Of a stretch of 64,000 nucleotides of DNA, positions 47,421 to 58,900 are shown piece after piece (positions within the stretch are counted from its first letter, which is position 1; each line of letters starts with the position of its first letter). The notes beneath the pieces were generated by a model that saw only the letters and a list, made by a program, of their open reading frames with translations, did no database searches and was not told the origin of the DNA. This DNA is from Puffinus mauretanicus. Its lineage: Eukaryota > Chordata > Aves > Procellariiformes > Procellariidae. A program made the position numbers and the translations under genes. The stretch lies in NCBI GenBank assembly GCA_023333565.1, contig JAJKFH010002438.1:372001-436000 (forward strand). Direction: 5' to 3'.

Positions 47421-50400
47421 CAGTCGCTATGATAAAATAGTGGGAATAATAGTGGCATAATACCAAGTTATGATGTAATCTGATGATTTAATGGGTGTCG
47501 TCCGTTGTGTTTTGCAGTCTAAATCTGGTATCTCCATTTCGTCCTCCTGTCCCGTCAGTATTCTTGTCTGGACATCCGAAGGCATTTTACAACGGTAAAT
47601 TAAGTTGCACAAGACTTCCCAGTTTATTTGAAACGCTCACGATCTGCGCGCCTGGGCATGGTGTCGGCTGTTGGGCAACCCTAAAGTCGCCCCAGCTGGA
47701 AAAAGCTGGCACAATCCCGAATTTCAGAGTGTGAATCTGGTATTTATTTTACATTTACTCCAGATCTTGACAGAAGCTTTCTCCTAGGTATGGGAAAGTG
47801 TTCACACCCCTCTAGACTTAAAACAAGCACACACAAATATTGACCATGACAGCAGGCGCAGGCTTGGATGTGCGTAATGAGATTATTCAGCTGTTAAAGC
47901 CACCTTTTATTCAGAGGCAAGAGTCAGCCCAAATGCAAGACTGTCTTCACTGATGCAGAGTTTTAGGTGTACTCTGCCAACTGGTACAGGACTAGACAGG
48001 TTTTTTTTGCAGGAAAGAGCTCTCCTCTGTGTTGTTTAACTTCATTGCTCATTTTGCAGACACATCTAAAAATCTCTGGAAAAGTTTGAAAGGACAAAGT
48101 CATGCTTGTTATTTACACACATCATTCAAGTGTCACTACTACACGAAGATTTCATTTACTTGCCAAAATATCGTGACTTACCAGGTTGATTAAACTGATT
48201 CACTAGAATGGAGGAGATCCAGAAACACAGAAAAGGGGTTAAACAGGGAGGAAAACTCCATGTTAGTGCTGATGCTTTATTTTCCAAAGGCACCAATCCT
48301 GTAGCCTTTTTTTGGACTGATTTGAAAAGGCAGACTCAGCATTATATTAGGCTTAAGCATCAGTTTCAGTGGCACTATGTCAAGAAATGTGGGCTTATTT
48401 TCTTTTAAAGCATATTGCTACCTTTTCTAACATGAATAAAATGCACAATCACTACAATTTTGAAAGGAAACAAAAGCTCCTTCTGTATTTATATCACATT
48501 CCCACACAGCTACGCCTATGTTGGAACTGTCTTTTGTAAAGGCCATGCAAGTAAATCTTGTTTTACCGTTGTCTGATAGCTTGGAAAGCTTTGCCTTGTA
48601 AAGTACCTGTTTCATTTGTGGCTACTTACATACTGATAAAGTTTTCCTACTAACTTACCAGAAAGAAAACCAGGTAGATCTTATTTCCTGAGTCTCAGAC
48701 TTACAGCATGTCTTTCGATTTTTTTAATTTCTGAAGCTCTTCTTCCCAACTTTTTCAATATGTTTCCTCAATTACTGGCACCAAACATGCACACAGTATT
48801 CAGAGAGCAATCACAGTTGTGCCAAATACTGGCCTAATGTAGAATCTGTAGGTGTACTCAGAATTTCCTTGTAGCCAGATCTGGAAAATGATCTTTTTGC
48901 CAAATGAGCCGATTTTCACATAACTTTTTCAGACCCATCTGTTTTATTCCCTGAATTTTTAGACTTTTCAATTACTTATAGTCACTGTTTCCTGGAAAGG
49001 AGCTACATTTTAGTGCATATACTTTTTCAAGATGAACAAGCTTGTGTCTCATCCTGTTAAAATAAATCACATTTGCTTATGTCCAGTGTCACTGGACACT
49101 CAGATCCACTCAGATCCAAGATAACCTCTCTTCACCACATACCTCCAGCTGAAAAACTTCGTCAGGGCTTAATTTGTGGGCAGTTTTTTCAGGTTGATAT
49201 AACTACTGAAGTGGCAGGGACTATAATCCCTTTAGAAATCCTCCCAGCTGATGATGATTTTTTATTTAAAATATTGCAAGTTTACATCTGCTAGGTAGTC
49301 AGCCATATACTATTAAGTATATACAACCTTGATTTTGAAGCATTTCTAGTATTCTTAGCCAGAACATCAGGTACCACTGAATCCACCTCACACAGGAGTC
49401 TTCTCTAGGACAGGCTCTCTGTGCCTGAGAGTCAGGCCAGGAGAGTCCCCTTGCAGAGCCAGAGTATACGCCCTTAGCAGCGGTGTTTCTGCTGGCATAG
49501 GTTCTGCTTTCTCACATTTAGACATGAACCAAAGTCAACAAAAGCTTTTATTGACCTAGATATAGTTACAGAAAGGCTCTTGCCACGTGTAATCGTGTCC
49601 TACGCAAGATGATTATGCTGGCAAAGGTCTGCAGAGTACTTTACATCTTTATTAACTGAATTTTGAATCACAGAAAAAACCCAACAAGTTGACTTGACGA
49701 GATACATATTCCATAAACCCACGCCTAGACTTGATTAAACCAGTAAGTGAACCTGTATATGCAAATATTCCATTACTTTTCTGAGATCCACATTGTGTGA
49801 CTGAACCATCTCATTTTGTCCTTTTTAACTTTGGAACATTTTTAATGTTCAAACCTATTCCTATCAGTGCTAATTGGGAAATATTCAACTAACTCTCTAT
49901 GTGCTTTAAAGCAAAACCACATTGATATCTGCTGTTTGACTGATATTTGCTTAAGAACTGTGGAAAAGTATTTCATCATTATGAGATCTGCCTGCAACAT
50001 TTGTCTTTTTCTCCTAGCACAGAATAGAAACATTTAACTATATCAACCTTTGCTGCCTCTTTAGTGTCAACTCCACAAAATCATGTAATGTTGCAACATT
50101 ATTTTCAAGGTTTCTTTGTTCTAATATACATTGAAAAAATCAATATTCAAAGCCACATTTCTACTATGCTTTACTCTGTTGGCCACATGTCAACTGTCCT
50201 TCTATAGCTGTATCCTTTTGTCTTCTTTGCAGCTTTAAAGGTCATTTACTTTTATTTTTCTTCCAAATTGGCTGTTATAAATCTGCATAAAACCATACAG
50301 GCCTCAACGAACACAAGTGGCCCCTCTCCAAGAACTATGAATATCATAAAAACCCTGGCCAACTGTGGTGTCGTAACTGATTCAGTTGCAAAATCCAGTT

Positions 50401-50576
50401 CCACCTGTTCCAAAAAGCACATAACCACAGTTAGATTTTAAGGAAAAAATACTCTCTGATTTCCCCGTTGTGAAGGCAATCTACAAAGTAGATTCATGGG
50501 CACAGCCAAGCCTATGGAGAGGTAACTTGACAGTTCCCCTCCTGCCTCCCAGGCCTGCATTCACACAAAGTTTACA
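47421..50576. other. Spacer between UPF2 and DHTKD1, left part
   Basis: 3.2 kb of non-CpG-rich sequence between the UPF2 island and a large CR1. I see no convincing exon on either strand. A stretch near 48740-48900 loosely resembles a very old inverted CR1, but I cannot support the call. Confidence 0.6.
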
Positions 50577-51820
50577 GAATCACAGAATGGTTGAGGTTGG
50601 AAGGGACCTCTGGAGTCATCTCGTCCACCTCTCCCTGCCCAACTGTAGGGCCTCCTACAGTCAGTTGTCCAGACAGCTTTTGAATATCTCCGAAGATGGA
50701 GACTCCACAGCCTCCCTGGGTATCCTGTTCGAGCGCTTGGTCACCCTCACAGTAAAAAGATGTTTCCTGATGTTCAGAGGGAACCTCCAGTGTTTCAGTT
50801 TGTGCCCATTGCCTCTGGTCCTGTCACTGGGCACCACTGAAAAGAGCCTGGCTCCGTCCTCTTTGCACCCTCCCTTCAGGTACTTATGTCCATTGATAAG
50901 TTCTCCCTGAGCATTCTCTTCTCCAGGCTGAACAGTCCCAGCTCTCTCAGCCTTTCCTCATATGTGAGGTGCTCCAGTCCCTTCATCATCTTCGTGGCCC
51001 TTCATTGGATTCTCTCCAGTATGTCCATGTCTGTCTTGTTCTGAGGAGCCCAGAACTGGACAGGTGTGGCCTCACTAGTGCTGAGTAGAGAGGACCTGCT
51101 GGTAATACTTTGTCTAATGCAGCCCAGGATACCATTTGCCTTCTTTGCCGCAAAGGTACGCTTGCTGGTTCCTGTTCAACTTGGTGTCCACCAGGACCCC
51201 CAGGTCCTTTTCTGCCAAGCTGCTTTCCAGCCGGGTGGTCCCCAGCATGTACTGGTGCATGGAGCTGTCCCTCCCCAGCTGCAGGTTTTTGCACTTCTCC
51301 TTGTTGAACTCCATGAGGTTCCCATCAGCCCATTTCTCCAGCTTGTCGAGGTCCCTCTGGATGGCAGCACGACCCTCTGGTGTATCAGCCACTCCTCCCA
51401 ATTTTGTTTCATCTGCAAACTTGCTGAGGCTACACTCTGCCCCATCATCCAGATCATTAATGAAGATGTTAAACAGGACTGGACCCACTACAGACCCCTG
51501 GGGTACGCTGCTAGTTACCGGCCTCCAACTAGACCTTGTGCCACTGAACACCACCCCCTGGACCCAGCCATTGAGCCAGTTTTCAACCCACCTCACTCTG
51601 CTCATCCAGCTTATCACCAGCTTGTCTATGAGGATTCTGTGGGAGATGGTGTCAAAGGCTCTACTGAAGTCCAGGTAGACGATATCCACTGCTCTCCCCT
51701 CATCTACCAGGCCAGTCACTTCATTCTTGAAAGTTTATCAAGTTGGTCAAGCATGGGGAAGCCATGCTGACTACTCCTGATGGCTTGCTTGTCCTTCCTG
51801 TGTTTGGAAATGGTTCACAG
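50577..51820 (-). mobile_element. CR1 LINE fragment with reverse-transcriptase remnant, about 1.25 kb
   Basis: The longest CR1 in the window. Its 3' tail is at the left (gaatcacagaatggttgagg). Its right part keeps a minus-strand open frame at 51114-51719 of 201 codons with reverse-transcriptase text: VDIVYLDFSRAFDTISH, SVPQGSVVGPVLFNIFIND and FADETKLGG. The catalytic FADD is changed to FADE (51408-51419). The downstream C-terminal part is frame-broken, and the element is 5'-truncated. It lies about 0.5 kb upstream of the DHTKD1 start, antisense to that gene. Confidence 0.92.
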
Positions 51821-52100
51821 GCACCTGAAAACTTTAGGTGAAGCTTTTAGATTTTGTTAAAACTTTGTTTCCCTGTAACTCATGTCTGGTTTTGGTAGGT
51901 TTTCCAGAGGTGATGAGGTTACTATGTCTTTTCCCAGTCTAACCACAATCCAGCATACCGTGTACACAAGATTAAGCTTTGATACGTTTCAGGAGAGGCT
52001 GTTTAATAGGAAATTTAGGCAGCCTTTTGATAGGAAAAACCAGGATATTGGAGTATACTTCTGAAGTCCGGAAAGGATCAGAGAAATAGTCTGGACGTTC
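51821..52100. other. Short unique stretch before the DHTKD1 island
   Basis: About 280 bases of ordinary composition between the CR1 and the CpG island. Nothing recognised. Confidence 0.6.
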
Positions 52101-52900
52101 AGATTTAAAGGCCACACGCACGGCCGGCCACGCTGACGGACGGCCCCCGCGGGGCCCAGCCCACCCGCGGCCGCCGAGGCCGCTTCCCCGCTGCGGGAGC
52201 GGGGCGGGAAGCGGCGGCCCCACCCCGCGCGGGGGGCGGTGGCGGGGGCGTCGGCGTCGGCGCGGCCGGCGGTTGGCGGGCGGCAGCGCGGCGGCCATGG
52301 CGGCGGCGGCGGCGGGCGCCGCGCGCTGCGCTCTGTGGCGGGGCGGCCTGCGGCGCTGGTACCGCACCGAGCGGGGCGTCTACGGTTACAAGCCGCGGAA
52401 GGCGGCGAGCGGGCGGTCGGTGGATCCGCGCGGCGCCGGGGCGAGCGGCAAAGCAGGTCGGACACCCCCCTCCCACCGGGGCTGCGCGGGGCTGAGGGGA
52501 GGGCGGCGGCGGCTGCCCCGGAGGCGGGGGGCTGCGCGTCCCGCCGCGGCGAGCGGGGTGGCTGGGTGCCCGCCGCGGCGGGTCGGGCTCCGCTCGGCAG
52601 CCCCACGCTCGCCTCAGGGAGCCGGCGGCCCAAAGTCCGAGGGCGTTGAAGCGTCGATCTGAGGGCGCTTTATATTTTGTTCTCCTTGCCTCAATGAGTG
52701 CCGTCCGGAGCCACGCACCTCCTCGGGGCCTGGCGGGTGTTCACTCGCCGTGAGGCAGCGCTTGCCCCTCTGCTCCGCGGGGGCTGGGGGCGGTGCGGGT
52801 CGCTCCGCACAGCCCTTGGCTTTGGTTCCCCGGGAAGGCTGCCGATGCCGTGCCCGGCTCCGCGGGCTGGAGTGACCGTGGGTGGCTGAAGCTACTCTCG
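52100..52900 (+). promoter_or_regulatory. DHTKD1: CpG island, DHTKD1 promoter and first exon
   Basis: An abrupt shift to dense CpG at about 52,110 that fades by about 52,900 and surrounds the first coding exon. GGGGCGG-type Sp1 boxes lie just upstream (about 52,200-52,250). I see no TATA box. The exact transcription start is not visible. The island's long open frames on both strands are composition effects. Confidence 0.85.
52297..52456 (+). CDS. DHTKD1: DHTKD1 exon 1, coding part (residues 1-53, mitochondrial presequence)
   Basis: The ATG at 52297 has a good context (gcggccATGG). The protein opens [19 protein letters not shown] and continues [15 protein letters not shown]. The first 20 or so residues are rich in Ala and Arg with no acidic residue, as in matrix-targeting signals. 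The exon ends GGCAAAGCAG before gtcgga, one base into codon 54. No in-frame ATG lies upstream in the same open stretch. Confidence 0.92.
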
Positions 52901-55900
52901 TGGTGTGCTCTTGTAGTGTTTTACTGCTCATAAAGTACCTGTGCCATGCGCCTGCAATTTTTCTCTTTTATATTATTGTGCTTGAACTAGTTAAGTACAG
53001 ATAACTCTCTCCTGTAGCAATAACTGTGATGCTTTTAGCTCAGTTTTATAGTGCAGAAAAATAATTTCAAGCAGAAAACCTTGGGGTAGGAGTGTCGTCC
53101 CTGCATTAACACCTCAGGAGGCTCCGGTAGGAATTAAACCTGCTGCGCGGAAGCAGGAGTGAAATCAGTTTGTAAGTTCCTGGACACCAAGTCCCATCAC
53201 TAAGTAACCTCCTTGTTAAGCAAGGAAAGGGTTAATATATTTTTACGTTACATTTTAAAAATTGCTTTGAATTGGCTTGCTTGCTGAGAGTGTTGTGGGA
53301 GATAGGGTTATGTTCTTGTGTTGTAGAACCCGTTAGAGAAAAGGACCTGTTGCAACGGGGCGACTGCGTGAACATAATAGCTGGAGCAGACTGTCGGCAG
53401 CAGAAATAACAAGTGTCAGAGAAATAGCTTTGTGAAATGCTCTCAGAAATTGCATTGTTTTGGAAAACCTGAATACTGTCAGTGCTGCACCTTTATTAGG
53501 GTGAAAAAAACGCTCACATTAAAAATGCATGATAAACTGGTTCATATAATTAATTTGTAGCAGATTCTGCTTGCAGTATATTTTACTGGTTTACAATTTA
53601 TCGACCTGGTCTGTGATGTGCGCTTTCTGATAGTAATGTTGTGTGCATGACCTTTCAGCTGGTCAAGTTTTGCTTATGTCAATAATTTTTTGATCTCGAA
53701 GTCAAATGCCTGCAACAGTGTGTTACTGGTGTCTCATTGAAAAACTTGTTCACGTGTTTGAATTTTTAGTATGTCTGGCTCAGCATGTGCACATGCTGTT
53801 GGCTAGTGGCTCCTGCAGACACAGACTTCTTTTTTTTGAAGTCGTAGGACCTGAATTACTGTTAAGACCCTATCCTCCTGTCATTCCAGCAAGGAACAGG
53901 GAAGCATAAGCGGTGTGATTTGAGTTGGCTGAGGAAATAAGACTTTGTACACTGGTACCGTGCCATTCTTGAGTTGGACATGCCTGTTGTAAAGAGATTC
54001 GAAGAAAAATGAAGTAGCTTTGCGTATGTTTACAGGCACCTAGCTATCAGGGGAGCCATGGAGGAAATCTAGATTGTAGTTGCTTGAAAATTTGATGGGT
54101 GAGCAGATTTAGCAGTTTGATGATGGGAGCTGTTGTGGGGTGATAAGGTGAAAACAACTGCTTAGAAAAACAGTCTTTCCAGCCAGAACCTGGATGATTA
54201 TCAATGGACAGAATACTTGTGAGTTGGTGCTGCAAATGGATTAAACATGAGCACGTGCGCGATACTGTTCTGCTTTCTTTTTGTTTTTAGTTGACCATGC
54301 TCTTGCTCGTTTAATAACTGCATATGCTGAACATGGCCACAAAGCAGCCAAAATAAACCCACTGTTTGCTGGCCAAGCTGTTATGAACATGGTACCCGAA
54401 ATCCAAGAGTTGGCTGAAGTCCTTCAAGGACCTCTCATTACTACAGGTAAGTCTGCAGCCTTATCACAGCAAATTTTCTTCACAAGTGATTTATTAAGAG
54501 CCAAATATTGAGCGGCAGAAGAGCCAAATATTGAGCGACGGTTCAATCAGTAATGAACTGTTGGACGCAAAACTGTTAACTTCAGCCTACTTACATGTTT
54601 GTTGCAGAAATCATCGTGTAATGAGTGGCTACCTTCTAGCATCTTTGGAAACCATGAAAATTTTTACTTGGTTTTACAACTACTGAGGTTATACATTAAT
54701 TTCTTGTGTTGCTGTAACATTCTATGATTTAGCATAATACTTAACACTGTAGTGAAGCTGCCAGAGCACTGGGGCAGAAGTCAAGACTTGTCTTTTCTTG
54801 GATCTTTTAGACTCTCGCTGTGGCCTTGAACAAAGGACGGCCTTGTCCGTGCTTTATTTTCTCCATCTGCAAAACAGGTGCTTATTTACTTGTGATGCAG
54901 TTGGGATTGGAGCTCATCTCTATGAGCCACAAGATACCAACGCTATACTGAGTCACAAAAACTGTGACTGTTTCATTCATGGTAAACTCTTTCAGAAAGG
55001 CATTTTGAGCACCTTACAATTAAGCATGAGACCCTCATATTAATAACACTGAAGTGTGCTTATAAAATCATTTCTTGAGTTTTGTTTTTAAATGGAGGAA
55101 AGGAGGACAAGACATTAATTTGTACACTCAAAATGTTAATGTAATTGCAAGACAACGGTTTAGTTCTTAGTGCTTCCCCTTCCTCTGGGATGGCTAATAA
55201 CATTTATTTCCCCCCAGGGCTTCTAAACATGGGAAAAGAAGAGGCTTCCCTAGAGGATGTGTTGGCTTACCTTGACCATATATACTGCGGGCATATTTCC
55301 ATAGAAACAAGCCAGCTTTCATCTTGGAGGAGAGAGAATGGTTTGCTAAACGGTTTGAAGAGCTAAAACAAGAAGCATTTACACCTGAAGAGAAAAAGCA
55401 CTTGTGCAAACTGATGTTGGAGTCCCAGGTACCTTGTTCACTACTGTTGGACTGTAGCAGAGTCGTGGAGTCTGTAATGAACCCTTCACTGCTCCAGACA
55501 TCAGTCATGCAGAAAAAGAACAATTGCTATTCTGAAAGGCTTTTACAGTGTGCAAGAGGAAGAAGTACAAGGTTTTGCCTGAAAAAGTGCAATACACAAA
55601 TGCAGGAATCTCATTGGAGGTTGTTGCTGAATTTACATAGCAGCCATTATTGAAACAAATAGTGATACCTTTTGGTTTGCATTGATTACTTTGGAAATTA
55701 TTTCTAGGAAAATATTTCCAACCAGTTCCAACCCCAAAAGGCTTTTAGGACTAATTAGAACATAGATTGTGTGTAATATATATTCTTGTGACATATATTC
55801 TTTATCATCTGGAGACACAAATAATGACCCTACAAATTAATGAGTAATCACTCTTCAAAAGTGAGATCCTCGTAGGCTAATGATCTGACAGCTTATATTA

Positions 55901-58900
55901 AATGTTACTAACGGGAATGCAAGGTTGGACAGAGCTCTATGAAATTTTGTGCTCTGATGTAGCTGTTCTGTGTTTGCCTTTCACCCTCATGCCGATCTGT
56001 TTTACTATCTTTGAAGTATGATGTCTCTCAAGGTTTTGGGAGAACAAAACAGAGTTGGGCTGAGGTGTTAGCCATATAGCACTGGTAAATTTGCTGCTTT
56101 TCAGCAAAGGAACCTTTGCTCAATGCATTCTGTAAGGAAGTGAAAGATTTATGTACTTGCAAAACGTATGGAGAAAATTTATTCCAATACTTCTGTACTG
56201 TAAAAATTTTCTTTTTTCTCCCCTTTTCTCCCTGTGTTATCCAGAAAGATGGAAAGGTAGAAGAGCAGGATCTGTGAAGTTGTCCCTGTTTCCAGTTTTC
56301 CAAGTGGAAGGAGTGTTAAATGTAATATTTACCAATGACTAAACAGAAGTATATGGGACATTTCATATTTTTCTTGCCTCTTTGGCAGTTAAAGGAATTT
56401 TACAGTGACACAGGAGGGTGAAATCAGGACCCTGATAAATCCCGTATTGACTTCAGTATGACCAGAACTGTACTTAAAGTGTAGAATTTGACAGGAAAAA
56501 AACTGCTTCTATGTGTGATTAGTTTTGCATATATCCTTGGAACTAAATGTTGCTTAACTAGAAGATGTTCAGCAGTTGGCTCGGATCTTTGGCTGTGGCT
56601 TAGTCTTCCCTTCTCAGTTACAGACTTTGTTTATTTTCAGTCCTCAGTTGCAAAACACTCCAGACACTTCCAGTGCTTCCAAAACTTGGTCACTTGTGAG
56701 AGCTGTCTAGGAATAGATGAATGGAGTGAAGTGGGAGGAGTGAGAGGAAAATGAAGTAAATATAGATTAATTTATTTTCCTTCTCTCAAGCATTCTTCTA
56801 CCTATGTACTAAGGACTGCGTCTACTAGTAATCAAAATGAAACGCTGTGCTTCTGTAGCACTTTGCATCTCAGGATAGTTAAGGTTTATACTGTAAAAGA
56901 ACACCATTCCTTAATTTCCACCTAAACTATCAAGGAACTTGTAAATTGCTCCAGTGTTATATTTCTTTATGCATCTCCTTCCATGTTAGGTAGAGACAGT
57001 TTGGTCCTGAATCCAACGTTTTTCTGCTTAAGAGGAGATAAGAGCTGATTTCTTGTAGTCATCATAGCTTGTGGTCTCACACTGTGTGGGTGGAGAATGA
57101 GCTAAGACTTTCAAGGGGTATGCATAGGTCTGTATGCCTTAAAGGTACAAACATTCAATTTTATGAACAGAAGACTGCTGCTTAAAATAGCCTAATACTG
57201 AAGTTCTCCTGTTTTTAATAGGAGTTTGATCACTTCTTAGCCACGAAGTTTGCCACAGTGAAGCGGTATGGTGGTGAAGGAGCAGAGAGTATGATGGGTT
57301 TCTTCCATGAGTTGTTCAAGATGTGTGCGTACAGCGGTGTGACGGATATCATTCTTGGAATGCCTCATCGTGGAAGACTTAATCTTCTCACAGGTTTACT
57401 TCAGCTTCCGCCTGAGGTAAGAGACGTACAATGTCATTGACCGTTGCTTTGTACCTAATTTATTTGCAATGAAATAAAAACCTGGAAGTTTGTTGTGTTG
57501 TGAATGCTGAAGCAATAAAAAAGTTACCTGTGTGAGAGTGTGTTCCCCTTCTGTCAGCACCTCAGCCAGATCTTCGCAGGAGACTGTTAAAGAGAACTCT
57601 AATGAAGGGGTTTATGTGCTGTTATCTGAAGCATCCTTGCAAACAGGAGTAGGAGAGCATACAGTTTTCTAAATGTTTTTCTTTCGATGTGTTGATGAAT
57701 CATAAAGGGGATTTAACCAAATTTGTTTCCGTGCAGCTCATGTTCCGTAAGATGCGTGGTTTGAGTGAGTTTCCAGAGAATTCAGCAGCCATTGGGGATG
57801 TTCTCTCCCACCTGACGTCTTCTGTAGATCTTGACTTCGGTTCACACAGGCCCGTGCACGTCACCTTGCTACCTAACCCCTCACACTTAGAAGCAATCAA
57901 TCCAGTGGCCGTGGGCAAGACACGAGGAAGGCAACAGACTCTGCTCGATGGAGATTACTCCCCAGAGAGCTCTGCACAGCCTGGAGACAAAGTTATTTGC
58001 CTGCAGGTATTTTACTCACAATTTGTAACATCTTTGTAAGACTTCCTGCACTAGCACATGGACAGAAGTGGTGTATATAGAAATATCAAACAAAACTGAA
58101 TTAATGTAGAATATCAAGAACTGGGATCCCCTTTATGGAGAAGGAGGAGGGGAAGGAAGATTTCCAGGTGACATGTGATGATACTGCATTTAAACAATTC
58201 CACTTCCAAGATTTCTGAAGAACTGATTCTGATACCTTCCTTTATTTTAATAATATTCTGCACTGAGAGCCATGTGTGCCCTTCCTCACAGACCACTTTT
58301 GCATTTAAATCACCACTGTTAGCCTTTTAAATTAAATGAGTTTGGAGAAGAGCTATCAACAAGGTTGCAAAATATACAGGAGGATTTAGAATTTTGTCAT
58401 TTTATCATGGTACTGTTGAAGAAAGTCTGCTGGAATTGGTTTTTATTCCTTGAACTGTCTTTTGTAGCTGTGGAGGCAGTCCTAAATAGTTCCTTGATAA
58501 ATTTTCTTTCCTTGCGTTGTATTCAACTTGGAAATACAAGTGAGTCAAACTCTTAAACATTTTTAAAGCAGGGAGTAAAATTGAGTTGGGGCAGAACTGT
58601 TCTCCTGTGAAGTATAATAAACGTGGAGGAAGTTACAGGTAGAAGTGATGACATATTTCAGTTAAATAAGTGTTTTGCTTCCTTCTGGAAGGATGTGGAT
58701 ACTGAGAAAAAGCAGAAGGGAGAATTTGAAATATTGAGAAAACTGGAGGCAAGTTGGGGTTTTATTGATATTTTTTTTTTTAATTTAAAAAAAAAAAAAA
58801 AAAGGTTTGGGGGCATGCAAATGCAGGAAGAAAAGCTTGTTGTCCAGTGCATCCTCTCCTTGTCTTTCACTGCAGTTATGTCAGTTAGTTTGATAAGATA

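Noticed and set aside
48740..48900. Text resembling an ancient inverted CR1
   Set aside because: Only scattered word similarity. Below what I can support without alignment.
51066..51770. Open frame of 234 codons on the plus strand
   Set aside because: It is the shadow of the CR1 reverse-transcriptase frame on the opposite strand. Its Pro/Ser/Leu-rich text has no domain.
51989..52633. Open frame of 214 codons on the minus strand over the DHTKD1 start
   Set aside because: It is antisense to a clear DHTKD1 first exon, has low-complexity Ala/Arg/Pro content, and is a composition effect.
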